Part shown: positions 1 to 5,182 of the stretch, piece after piece
Numbering within the stretch: position 1 is the first letter of the stretch
Layout: each line of letters starts with the position of its first letter
Assembly: GCA_020061725.1 (NCBI GenBank)
Contig: JAGUXS010000056.1
Location: 1-6,844 of the forward strand
DNA: 6,844 nt
Direction of reading: 5' to 3'
From: Patescibacteria group bacterium
Lineage (GTDB): Bacteria; Patescibacteriota; Patescibacteriia; UBA2591; PGYQ01
Position numbers and translations under genes: made by a program
Notes under the pieces: generated by a model
Database searches by the model: none
What the model was told of the DNA's origin: nothing
Seen by the model: the letters and a program-made list of their open reading frames with translations, nothing else

Positions 1-44
1 AATTTTTAGAGTAGCTATTTGGCTAAAATCCAACATAAAAATTT

Positions 45-186
45 AAAATGCAAAATGCAAAAATCAAAATGACAATTCAAAATTTAAAAATTATTTAATT
101 CCAAAATCATTTTAACCTTAGTCCATTTTGCGTTTTAGATTGCTCGCTTCGCTGAAGCGAGAGCGAAGCGGGTCATTTTGCATTTT
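45..186. repeat. Intergenic inverted-repeat unit with GC hairpin core
   Basis: A perfect 13-bp inverted repeat bounds this stretch: AAAATGCAAAATG at 45-57 and CATTTTGCATTTT at 174-186. The arms consist of CAAAATG-type heptamers, and further loose copies occur at 58-90. The core at 143-170 is GC-rich and can fold two competing ways: CTCGCTTC (143-150) with GAAGCGAG (154-161), or CGCTTCGC (145-152) with GCGAAGCG (163-170). The 11-mer GCGAAGCGGGT at 163-173 recurs at 935-945, which suggests a dispersed extragenic repeat. No gene is visible in 1-204. The unit lies downstream of the phosphodiesterase stop but lacks a U-tract, so it is not called a terminator. Confidence 0.6.
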
Positions 187-204
187 GATATTTGAATTTT
201 TAAT

Positions 205-882
205 TTATAACGCTCTATCCGGATAATTGGTAATCAAACCATCAACGCCCCAAGATTTAAACTTTTTTATTTCCCTTGAACTATTAACCGTCCAAGCCCA
301 AATGTAAAGATTGTTTTGGTGAGCTGCTGCTAAATATTTTTTCTTAAGAAAATTATGTCTAATATGAAAACCGTCAGCGTGATGGGTCTTGGCTAATTTT
401 AAAAAATCAGCCAAGCGACGCGGCAATTTTCTGATTAAAATGCCAGTTTTAATTTTGGGATTCAAATTTTTAGCAATTCTTAATTTATTATAAAGAAAAG
501 AAGAAATCACGACTTGATTAGTAATTCTTTTTTGTTCAATCAACTTTACTGCCGGCACCACGGTGCCCAGGCCTTTTAATTCAATATTAAGCAAAATATT
601 TTTTCCAGCTAATAAATCAATAACTTCTTCTAAAGTCGGAATTCTTTCACCACTGCCAGCATCAATCTTTTTAATCTCTTCTAAGGTTATTTGACTTACC
701 AAACCTTTACCTCGAGTTGTGCGGCTAACATCATTGTCGTGAATCACAATTAATTTTTTATCTTTTGATAAATGGACGTCCAACTCCACTCCCTGGGCTC
801 CTAAACCAACAGCTTTCTTGAAACTTCTCAAGGTATTTTCCGGCGCGTAACCCCTGGCCCCCCGATGGCCAATGATAAGCAT
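205..882 (-). CDS. Glycerophosphodiester phosphodiesterase (GDPD family)
   Basis: A 225-residue protein that covers the whole GDPD TIM-barrel domain. Family members hydrolyse glycerophosphodiesters such as glycerophosphocholine or glycerophosphoethanolamine to glycerol-3-phosphate and the free alcohol, using a divalent metal. Visible family motifs are HRGARG at 6-11 (His6 and Arg7), PENT at 14-17, the metal-binding pair in VELDV (Glu33, Asp35), the catalytic-site HDN at 48-50, IPTLEEV at 81-87, NIELKG at 99-104 (Glu101, Lys103), the WTVN stretch at 197-200, and GLITNYPD at 215-222. There is no signal peptide or membrane helix, so it should be cytoplasmic, like UgpQ and unlike the periplasmic GlpQ. 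The length is normal for the short bacterial form. The ATG at 882 sits directly before the HRG strand and no Shine-Dalgarno sequence precedes it. It lies 202 bp downstream of the PurD-like gene on the same strand, with a terminator between, so it is probably a separate transcript, although I found no convincing promoter for it. A role in recycling host or environmental lipids is inference. Confidence 0.93.
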   Translation of the reverse strand: MLIIGHRGARGYAPENTLRSFKKAVGLGAQGVELDVHLSKDKKLIVIHDNDVSRTTRGKGLVSQITLEEIKKIDAGSGERIPTLEEVIDLLAGKNILLNIELKGLGTVVPAVKLIEQKRITNQVVISSFLYNKLRIAKNLNPKIKTGILIRKLPRRLADFLKLAKTHHADGFHIRHNFLKKKYLAAAHQNNLYIWAWTVNSSREIKKFKSWGVDGLITNYPDRAL

Positions 883-925
883 AAATTTTAAAGTTAAAGC
901 TCAAATATTAAAACAATAAATTTCT

Positions 926-988
926 ACTAATTTCGCGAAGCGGGTTTCTGTGAGTTTCTGAAACTTATTGATACTAATAGAAATTAGT
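926..988. repeat. Long-loop inverted repeat upstream of the phosphodiesterase gene
   Basis: ACTAATTTC (926-934) and GAAATTAGT (980-988) form a 9-bp inverted repeat. A short palindrome lies inside it, AGTTTC-T-GAAACT at 953-965. The 11-mer GCGAAGCGGGT at 935-945 is shared with the repeat at 163-173. The region sits in the gap before the phosphodiesterase start, so it could be a regulatory or leader structure, or just another extragenic palindrome. I cannot decide between these. Confidence 0.4.
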
Positions 989-1033
989 TATTATTTAAAT
1001 TTTTGTGTTGCCTGCTTTTGTTATTATTCTACC

Positions 1034-1059
1034 AAAAAATCGCCCAAAAGGCGATTTTT
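1034..1059 (-). terminator. Intrinsic terminator of the PurD-like gene
   Basis: AAAAATCGCC (1035-1044) pairs with GGCGATTTTT (1050-1059) around a 5-nt loop CAAAA. Read on the minus strand, the stem ends in six U residues. It starts 25 bp past the TAA stop of the PurD-like gene at 1085. The stem is nearly symmetric, so it may also stop plus-strand transcription. Confidence 0.85.
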
Positions 1060-1084
1060 GAAAATTATCCCGATCAAATTCAAA

Positions 1085-2416
1085 TTAGGTTTCTCTTAAA
1101 TAGCCCCAGCTATGCAGTTTATCGCTATCTTCAAACCAACGATCGCCAATATCTTTTCTATAATACATATTGGGAATGAGAATATTTTTTATTCGGCGAT
1201 AGACCTGCCTTTGGGTTTGTTTCATTGTTTGACCGCAACCAACAACAATTAAAGACACTCCCGAGGTGCCGGTTAACACCCACTCCCCGTCAACCAATTT
1301 AACATCTTCAATATGAATGCCATCCGAATTATTTGGTTTTTTAAACATTATAACGGCTTCGCGGGTATGTTGCTCCAAAATTTTAATATCCGCTCCATAA
1401 GGAAAAGGCGGAGTGACAATTCTAACGCCAATCTGAAATCCGCCTTTAGTTCTAAATCTGGTAAACTTCTGGGTTGCTAACTGATAAAGGAATTCGCCGA
1501 TCGGCATTAAAATTCCTTCTTGCTGAATGCTAATTGTCGGATAACCAAAGCGAGCGGTAAATTCCAAAGGATAAATGCCGTAATTATTAACAATACAATT
1601 GAGGTCAATGTAACCGACATAACCCTCTTCTTTCAGTTTTGACTCCATTTTTTTTAAGGTCACATTAAATATTTTATTTGGCTCGCTCCAAAACATAGTG
1701 GTGCCCATTTCACCGGTTGAGGGACCGATATTGCCGGGAAAAAGTTTTTTGTGTTCAAAATTGACATTAATGGGATAAACAAATTCTTGACCGTTAAAAA
1801 AAGCGCCAACCGCCACCTCCACTCCGCTGACTCGTTTTTGCAGCTGATAAACTTTAATGCTTTTAATTTTGGCCGCTATTTTTTTATAGGCCTCAAGCAC
1901 CTGAATCACATCTTTGCCATCATCCTCCTCGCCGACGAAAAGCGATAATTTAAGATTTTGCGCTTCGCCGCTGGGTTTAAAAACATATTTAGCCGGATTT
2001 TGCTTGATAAAATTTATTCCCTCATCAAAGGAAGTAAAGGTCTCATAAGGAATAATGGTAATACCGGCTTTTTTCAACTCTTCCTGGCCAAAAGACCTGT
2101 CATCTTCCAGTTGGTCGGTATAGGGAGTGCCACTGACCACTGGTTTTCCTTTTTTTCTTGCCTCGTTGGCCCATTTGCCCATACCTAAAACATCATCAAA
2201 AATAACGATATCGGCCCAGTCAATTTCTTTTTTCCAATTGTCGGTCTTGGGCACAAAACCGTCGGCGATGTCTCTTTCTGTTTTGTTGTCAATATAATAT
2301 TTAACTTCGTGACCCTCTTTAACGACTTGCCAAACAATGTCGCTAATCAGGGCATCATAAGAGACAAAAAGAAATTTTCTTTTCTCCGTAGTTTGCGCAA
2401 GATGATTATTATTCAT
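1085..2416 (-). CDS. PurD-like ATP-grasp ligase
   Basis: A 443-residue protein related to phosphoribosylamine-glycine ligase (GAR synthetase), which joins glycine to 5-phosphoribosylamine with ATP in purine synthesis. Matches to PurD run in order. An N-terminal nucleotide-like domain (about 14-100) ends in SGTPYTDQLEDDRSF, the counterpart of the PurD GPT..QLEGSK segment. The ATP-grasp core follows, with VFKPSG at 145-150, EHKKLFPGNIGPSTGEMGT at 221-239 and PLEFTARFGYP at 283-293. The C-terminal domain ends in YYRKDIGDRW at 418-427, matching FCRKDIG of PurD. Two things depart from PurD. The usual N-terminal GxGGREHA loop is replaced by SYDALISD (19-26). The EFNCRFGDPE metal and substrate segment reads EFTARFGYPT, so the expected metal-binding Asn is Thr287, although Glu285 is kept. 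No other purine gene is in the window. The ATG at 2416 follows a TATAAT-type promoter and lacks a Shine-Dalgarno sequence. Family membership is solid, but GAR synthetase activity is uncertain. Confidence 0.85.
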   Translation of the reverse strand: MNNNHLAQTTEKRKFLFVSYDALISDIVWQVVKEGHEVKYYIDNKTERDIADGFVPKTDNWKKEIDWADIVIFDDVLGMGKWANEARKKGKPVVSGTPYTDQLEDDRSFGQEELKKAGITIIPYETFTSFDEGINFIKQNPAKYVFKPSGEAQNLKLSLFVGEEDDGKDVIQVLEAYKKIAAKIKSIKVYQLQKRVSGVEVAVGAFFNGQEFVYPINVNFEHKKLFPGNIGPSTGEMGTTMFWSEPNKIFNVTLKKMESKLKEEGYVGYIDLNCIVNNYGIYPLEFTARFGYPTISIQQEGILMPIGEFLYQLATQKFTRFRTKGGFQIGVRIVTPPFPYGADIKILEQHTREAVIMFKKPNNSDGIHIEDVKLVDGEWVLTGTSGVSLIVVGCGQTMKQTQRQVYRRIKNILIPNMYYRKDIGDRWFEDSDKLHSWGYLRET

Positions 2417-2456
2417 TTTTTAGTAAATTATTTTTTATTAATTAAACATATTATTA

Positions 2457-2484
2457 ATTATAAAATGATTTTATTTTTTTGCAA
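2457..2484 (-). promoter_or_regulatory. Promoter of the PurD-like gene
   Basis: On the minus strand, TTGCAA (plus positions 2479-2484) is followed by a 16-nt spacer and a perfect TATAAT (2457-2462). The predicted start near 2450 leaves a leader of about 30-35 nt before the ATG at 2416. The leader is A/T only and has no Shine-Dalgarno sequence. The -35 box lies next to the U-tract of the upstream terminator, so the two units are tightly packed. Confidence 0.65.
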
Positions 2485-2485
2485 T

Positions 2486-2506
2486 AAAAAAACAGCCCGG
2501 GGCTGT
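2486..2506 (-). terminator. Intrinsic terminator, distal, of the tRNA unit
   Basis: ACAGCC (2492-2497) pairs with GGCTGT (2501-2506). On the minus strand the hairpin is followed at once by seven U residues (plus A-run 2486-2492, the last one in the stem). It is well placed to stop transcription from the tRNA promoter before the PurD-like promoter. Confidence 0.8.
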
Positions 2507-2510
2507 GCAT

Positions 2511-2542
2511 AAATAAAAAAGAGAGAGAATTTTTCTCTCTTT
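2511..2542 (-). terminator. Intrinsic terminator, proximal, of the tRNA unit
   Basis: AAAGAGAGA (2518-2526) pairs with TCTCTCTTT (2534-2542) around a 7-nt loop. On the minus strand the stem runs into further U residues (plus A-run 2515-2517, then a mostly A stretch to 2511). It forms a tandem pair with the GC-rich hairpin at 2492-2506, so termination here should be efficient. Confidence 0.6.
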
Positions 2543-2566
2543 ATCTAAAAATGGGGCGGAATAAAA

Positions 2567-2752
2567 TTAAAAAAATGAATTGAGGGACAAATTTATTCTT
2601 GGAATGACCCTATTCATAATTACGAAGTAACGAAAAATTAGTTTGTCTTTTTTGCCATCAGGCACCTTATAAAAGAAATGATATCTTTTTAATAAATTTT
2701 CGCTTAATTTTTTGATATTTGAGTCATATCTTGGCAGGAGTGGAAGGAATTG
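2567..2752 (-). other. Short open frame without a start codon, downstream of the tRNA locus
   Basis: A frame of 61 sense codons stays open from just after TAG (complement of 2753-2755) to the TAA at 2567-2569. Its first codons translate the duplicated tRNA-Trp 3' end. The rest is mixed polar and hydrophobic, with RYHFFYKVPDGKKDKLIFRY in the middle and RVIPRINLSLNSFF at the end. No ATG or GTG sits at a sensible start: the first GTG is 30 codons in and the first ATG 44 codons in. Neither has a Shine-Dalgarno sequence. I recognise no family. It may be the tail of a gene cut by the rearrangement that duplicated the tRNA end, or an accident of AT-rich sequence. Confidence 0.2.
2731..2750. repeat. 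Duplicated 3' end of tRNA-Trp (direct repeat copy)
   Basis: These 20 bp, starting TTGGCAGGAG, are identical to 2820-2839, which are the last 19 nt of the tRNA-Trp gene including its CCA plus one flanking base. The copies are 89 bp apart in the same orientation. A short exact copy of a tRNA 3' end is the shape left by site-specific integration at a tRNA gene. No integrase gene is visible and only 69 bp lie between the copies. Confidence 0.75.
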
Positions 2753-2792
2753 CTATGTTGAATAACATGGCGATTTCGCTATATTCATAGCA
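2751..2792. repeat. Hairpin-rich spacer between the tRNA pieces
   Basis: TGCTATG (2751-2757) and CATAGCA (2786-2792) form a perfect 7-bp inverted repeat. Inside are two further small hairpins: GCGA-TT-TCGC at 2770-2779, and ATGTT-GAAT-AACAT at 2755-2768, which competes with the outer stem. The element touches the end of the broken tRNA on one side and the duplicated tRNA-Trp end on the other. Confidence 0.5.
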
Positions 2793-2808
2793 CGGGCTGA
2801 GGGAATCG

Positions 2809-2910
2809 TCCCCCACCTTTTGGCAGGAGTGGAAGGAATCGGACCCTCGTTCCCGGTTTTGGAGACCGGTGTTCTGCCATTGAACTACACTCCCAGCAAA
2901 AGGTGGGGGA
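2809..2910. repeat. 14-bp inverted arms bracketing tRNA-Trp
   Basis: TCCCCCACCTTTTG (2809-2822) is the exact reverse complement of the sequence at 2897-2910. Two mismatched positions separate these arms from the tRNA-Trp acceptor stem, so the precursor could form one helix of 14 plus 7 pairs with the tRNA at its tip. One arm includes the last two bases of the tRNA CCA end and the T-stem strand of the broken outer tRNA. The other begins where the outer anticodon loop ends. Confidence 0.8.
2821..2894 (-). tRNA. trnW: tRNA-Trp (anticodon CCA)
   Basis: A 74-nt cloverleaf with encoded CCA. The acceptor is GGGAGTG with CACTCCT. TA occupies positions 8-9. The D-arm is GTTC-AATGGCA-GAAC and the anticodon arm is CCGGT-CTCCAAA-ACCGG, with CCA at 34-36. 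The variable loop is 4 nt, the T-arm is GAGGG-TCCGATT-CCTTC, and G73 precedes CCA. CCA anticodon plus G73 are the bacterial tRNA-Trp identity elements. Two oddities stand out: the first pair is G1-U72, and the T-loop reads T-C-C instead of T-T-C, so the near-universal U55 (pseudouridine site) is C. It is transcribed from the promoter at 2969-2997, within the broken outer tRNA. Because the core folds well it is probably functional, but its CCA end can pair with the leader through the inverted arms. Confidence 0.9.
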
Positions 2911-2968
2911 TTGGAGACCGCAGTTATACCATTTAACTAAGCCCGCAATTAAATAACTTATCTGCCTT

Positions 2969-2997
2969 ATTTTATAAAATCTAAAGTTTTTTGTCAA
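2969..2997 (-). promoter_or_regulatory. Strong promoter of the tRNA unit
   Basis: On the minus strand, a perfect TTGACA (plus 2992-2997), a 17-nt spacer and TAAAAT (2969-2974). The predicted start near 2962 lies about 16 nt before the first base of the broken outer tRNA at 2946. The promoter is divergent to the one for the secreted protein, with the two -35 boxes 32 bp apart. Confidence 0.85.
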
Positions 2998-3029
2998 TTG
3001 AAAATCTTTAATTTTTTTAGTTAAATTCA

Positions 3030-3058
3030 TTGACAAAAAAGTCGTTTTGTGCTACAAT
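3030..3058 (+). promoter_or_regulatory. Promoter of the secreted repeat protein
   Basis: TTGACA (3030-3035), a 17-nt spacer and TACAAT (3053-3058). The predicted start is at 3064-3067, which is at or just before the ATG at 3067. This makes the mRNA leaderless or nearly so. It also rules out the in-frame GTG at 3049, which would put the -10 box inside the coding region. Confidence 0.85.
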
Positions 3059-3066
3059 TCAGCCTT

Positions 3067-4884
3067 ATGAAAAATTTAAAAATCCTCACAATTTTACTCC
3101 TGATAAGCTTTGGTTGTTTGACTATGGTAAAAACAACTCTGGCTGCCACTTTTCAGTCAACAATTAACATCAGCACCAGAGATGGCAATTATGGGGCACT
3201 CCCAAATGTCAGTTTTGTGATTTATAAACAAAAGACCGACATTGACGGCCGTCGCCTGCCAGGCGACCAAGTTGCCTCTGGCAATACCAAAGACAAGACC
3301 ATGGCTACAGTTAAAATTAATGTTGATAATCGCAGCCCGATGTATTTAGCTAAATTTTATACCAAAAACGCCAATGTGGCGCCGATTTATTATTATGATC
3401 TTGATTTAACTAATACTTATACTTATAACTTCATTGCCCGTCTTAGCTCACTGCGAATTATTTTACAAAATGCTGAAGGTAAAATTTTAACTAATCAAAA
3501 ATTTAACCTCTATACTCAAAAAACCGGGCTGACCGGGACTCTCAAAGGAGATTTATATGCTTCCAATTTAGCTACTAATAATCAAGGTTATAGCGATGTT
3601 TATTTAGCCGAGGGCGCCTACTTAATTGAATTGCTGTTGGATGGTGGCACAACTTTTATCAAAGACAATCTTAAAGTCACTAAAGAACAAAAAACCACTC
3701 TTATTTATCCGATTAGTGAATTAGTAATCACTATCAAAGATGAGAAAGGAGTGGCTTTGCCAAAACAAAAATTTGAAATTTATACTCAAACAACTGACAA
3801 CATTGGTCAGCCAACTTTTGGTAAAAAAATTATAGCGACTGACACTGGCGAAGGAATTAAAAAATTACTTTTGCCGCCTAATATCTACGGGTTAAAAATT
3901 TTTAATGTTAATCGCCAAGCTGATTCCTTATTTGGCCAAGTTTTAACCGAATCAAATTTACTTATTATTAATTACTCGCCTAGTAATTTAAGATTAATTT
4001 TAAAAGATGCTAATAGAAACTATTTTAAAAATAAAGAAGTGGCTATCTTTACTCAAAATTGCGCCAGTTGCGGTAATTTTTTAGGAGCTCGCGTTGCCTC
4101 TGCTAAAACTAACAACTGTGGAGAAGCAAACTTTCAATTAACCCCGGGAATTTATGTTATAAAAATTGCTGCTTTGGGGGGAGTTGATTATTATTTTTAT
4201 GATCAAAAAATTGCGGCTGGGGAAAATAAAATTTTAACCGAATATCTGAGTTCAATTCGAATTATTGGTCGCCGAGGTAATGGGGATATTCTTAAAAATG
4301 TTCTTGTCAGTATTACTAGCCAAAAATTAGATATTAATCAAAAACCACTTTCAGATAAAATAATCGCCACCCTAAACACTAAGGATGTTGGTTTTGCTGA
4401 TCTTTATTTACCAGCTGGGAATTATTTTGCGATTTTTAATAAAAATATAATTGCTAATCTTAAAGTTGAACGGGCTCACCTAACCCAGTTGACAATTTTA
4501 GAAACGGAAAAGGGTTTTAGCTATCCGGTAAAAATCGTTTTTTTAGGGGAAGAGACATTAATAAAACCAAAAATTACACTAACTATTCCGAGAAAAAAAA
4601 TCATTAATAATTTTTACAGTCAAAAAAGATTGAGTTTGGACTTAGAACAAACTTTAGCCCGCCAGTTAAAAGAAAAATTAGAACATATTTTGGGCCAAGG
4701 CAAAATAGGCGTCTCATCTGAAAACTGGCCGATTTTAGTTAATGCTCATGTTTATGGTGGCTACGCAGCGACTGAAATCGCCCACACAATTAAAAATGGA
4801 CCCTTAGTGGTCCACCCAACTATTCCGGCCGCCGTCTGGCGCGGCTCGGCAGATTATCAAAAATATTTAGCGAGAGTAAAATAA
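3067..4884 (+). CDS. Secreted protein with five tandem beta-sandwich-like repeats
   Basis: A 605-residue protein of unknown function. Residues 1-27 are a Sec signal peptide: Lys-rich start, hydrophobic ILTILLLISFGCLTMV, then TTLA before Ala. Five repeats follow at about 28-128, 129-218, 219-307, 308-396 and 397-478. Each has a (Y/F/T)xQ motif about 20-25 residues in (YKQKTD, YTQKTG, YTQTTD, FTQNCA, TSQKLD), spaced 96, 90, 89 and 90 residues apart. Most also carry a late GxYxxxI or similar strand (GAYLIEL, NIYGLKI, GIYVIKI, GNYFAIF). The pattern resembles Cna-B, carboxypeptidase-regulatory or other prealbumin-like folds, which is inference. The C-terminal 125 residues differ: a charged helix (about 525-543, QTLARQLKEKLEHIL) and an ending with VYGGYAATEIAHTI and VVHPTIPAAVW. 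No LPxTG motif or C-terminal membrane anchor is seen. Repeat 4 alone has CxxC plus another Cys. The gene has its own promoter and stands alone between divergent and convergent neighbours. A surface, adhesion or host-contact role is plausible but unproven. Confidence 0.85.
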   Translation: MKNLKILTILLLISFGCLTMVKTTLAATFQSTINISTRDGNYGALPNVSFVIYKQKTDIDGRRLPGDQVASGNTKDKTMATVKINVDNRSPMYLAKFYTKNANVAPIYYYDLDLTNTYTYNFIARLSSLRIILQNAEGKILTNQKFNLYTQKTGLTGTLKGDLYASNLATNNQGYSDVYLAEGAYLIELLLDGGTTFIKDNLKVTKEQKTTLIYPISELVITIKDEKGVALPKQKFEIYTQTTDNIGQPTFGKKIIATDTGEGIKKLLLPPNIYGLKIFNVNRQADSLFGQVLTESNLLIINYSPSNLRLILKDANRNYFKNKEVAIFTQNCASCGNFLGARVASAKTNNCGEANFQLTPGIYVIKIAALGGVDYYFYDQKIAAGENKILTEYLSSIRIIGRRGNGDILKNVLVSITSQKLDINQKPLSDKIIATLNTKDVGFADLYLPAGNYFAIFNKNIIANLKVERAHLTQLTILETEKGFSYPVKIVFLGEETLIKPKITLTIPRKKIINNFYSQKRLSLDLEQTLARQLKEKLEHILGQGKIGVSSENWPILVNAHVYGGYAATEIAHTIKNGPLVVHPTIPAAVWRGSADYQKYLARVK

Positions 4885-4889
4885 ACCCC

Positions 4890-4907
4890 GTCGTCATTGC
4901 GAGCGAC
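4890..4907. repeat. Fragment resembling a dispersed CGTCATTGCGAGCGA-type repeat
   Basis: GTCGTCATTGCGAGCGAC starts 6 bp after the stop of the secreted protein. Its core, GTCATTGCGAGCGA, resembles extragenic repeats that I recall from many bacterial genomes. It has 4-bp complementary ends (GTCG and CGAC). Only one copy is in this window. Confidence 0.4.
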
Positions 4908-4938
4908 TGATTTATAATTTTAAAACCCCTTTTATATC

Positions 4939-5040
4939 TCCCTTTTTAAAAGGGAAAAAAATAAATCCCCCCCTTTTGTAAAGGGGGGATTAAGAAGGAT
5001 TTATATTTTCCCTAAAGCAAAGGGGAATTTTATTTTTTTT
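4939..5040. repeat. Cluster of poly-C/poly-G palindromes in the convergent intergenic region
   Basis: Three stem-loops lie in a row. The first is TCCCTTTT-T-AAAAGGGA at 4939-4955. The second runs over about 4965-4992: AATCCCCCCCTTT with AAAGGGGGGATT, where seven C face six G, giving one bulge. The third is TTCCC (5008-5012) with GGGAA (5023-5027), followed by TTTTATTTTTTTT at 5028-5040. The third could serve as an intrinsic terminator for the secreted-protein gene. The set resembles a MITE or REP-type extragenic element. The remaining part, 5041-5270, shows only an AT palindrome (5085-5101) and two doubtful short frames. Confidence 0.55.
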
Positions 5041-5135
5041 AAAACAACGTATCCCGAATTTGGCGTTAACTGCACCAGCGCTTGATAATTTTTAAAATTA
5101 TGATACTCTAAACCATTAGTATTAACGCACTTCAC
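5001..5135 (-). other. Doubtful 44-codon open frame
   Basis: A GTG-initiated frame (GTG at 5135) runs to TAA at 5001-5003 and contains the segment LEYHNFKNYQALVQLTPNSG. The composition is protein-like, but its last codons run through the palindrome cluster. There is no Shine-Dalgarno sequence and I recognise no family. It may be a relic or an accident. Confidence 0.15.
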
Positions 5136-5182
5136 AAAAACTTATAAAAGGAGGGTAAAGCGGTTTTTTTATTTATTAACAA

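Larger units (their letters stand above)
2791..2946 (-). pseudogene. Broken tRNA gene interrupted by tRNA-Trp
   Basis: The 5' part (2946 down to 2910) has acceptor strand GCGGGCT, TA at 8-9, D-arm GTTA-AATGGTA-TAAC, anticodon 5' strand GCGGT and loop CTCCAAT. The 3' part (2814 down to 2791) has a T-arm-like GGGGG-ACGATT-CCCTC, acceptor strand AGCCCGT that pairs with all seven bases (G1 with U72), and then G73. The anticodon 3' strand (expected ACCGC) is missing, the T-loop is defective, and no CCA follows. The complete tRNA-Trp and its 14-bp inverted arms lie between the two parts. By position the anticodon is CCA (Trp), and G73 and G1-U72 match the inner tRNA-Trp. The GCGGGC acceptor and AATGGTA D-loop look more like tRNA-Gly. 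It is therefore either a tRNA-Gly-like or a second Trp-like gene, and very probably not functional. Confidence 0.65.

Noticed and set aside
45..90. Regular CAAAATG heptamers as a possible CRISPR or minisatellite
   Set aside because: Units are too short and irregular, with no spacers; treated as part of an extragenic inverted repeat.
1751..2512. Three plus-strand open frames of 65-76 codons
   Set aside because: They lie on the opposite strand of the PurD-like gene and its promoter, with no family signal.
2640..2680. AAGG plus ATG reading MAKKTN then stop on the minus strand, resembling the start of ribosomal protein L33
   Set aside because: Only six codons before TAA and no continuation in any frame that resembles L33.
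2785..3036. 83-codon open frame on the minus strand
   Set aside because: It is the translation of the tRNA locus (pieces such as SSMAEHRSPKPGTRVRFLPLL are typical tRNA-derived peptides) and overlaps the tRNA promoter.
3049..3066. GTG start six codons upstream of ATG 3067
   Set aside because: The -10 box TACAAT at 3053-3058 lies inside these codons, and ATG 3067 gives a clean signal peptide.
5148..5160. AGGAGG on the plus strand as a ribosome binding site
   Set aside because: No ATG, GTG or TTG follows at a suitable distance and the downstream frame closes quickly.
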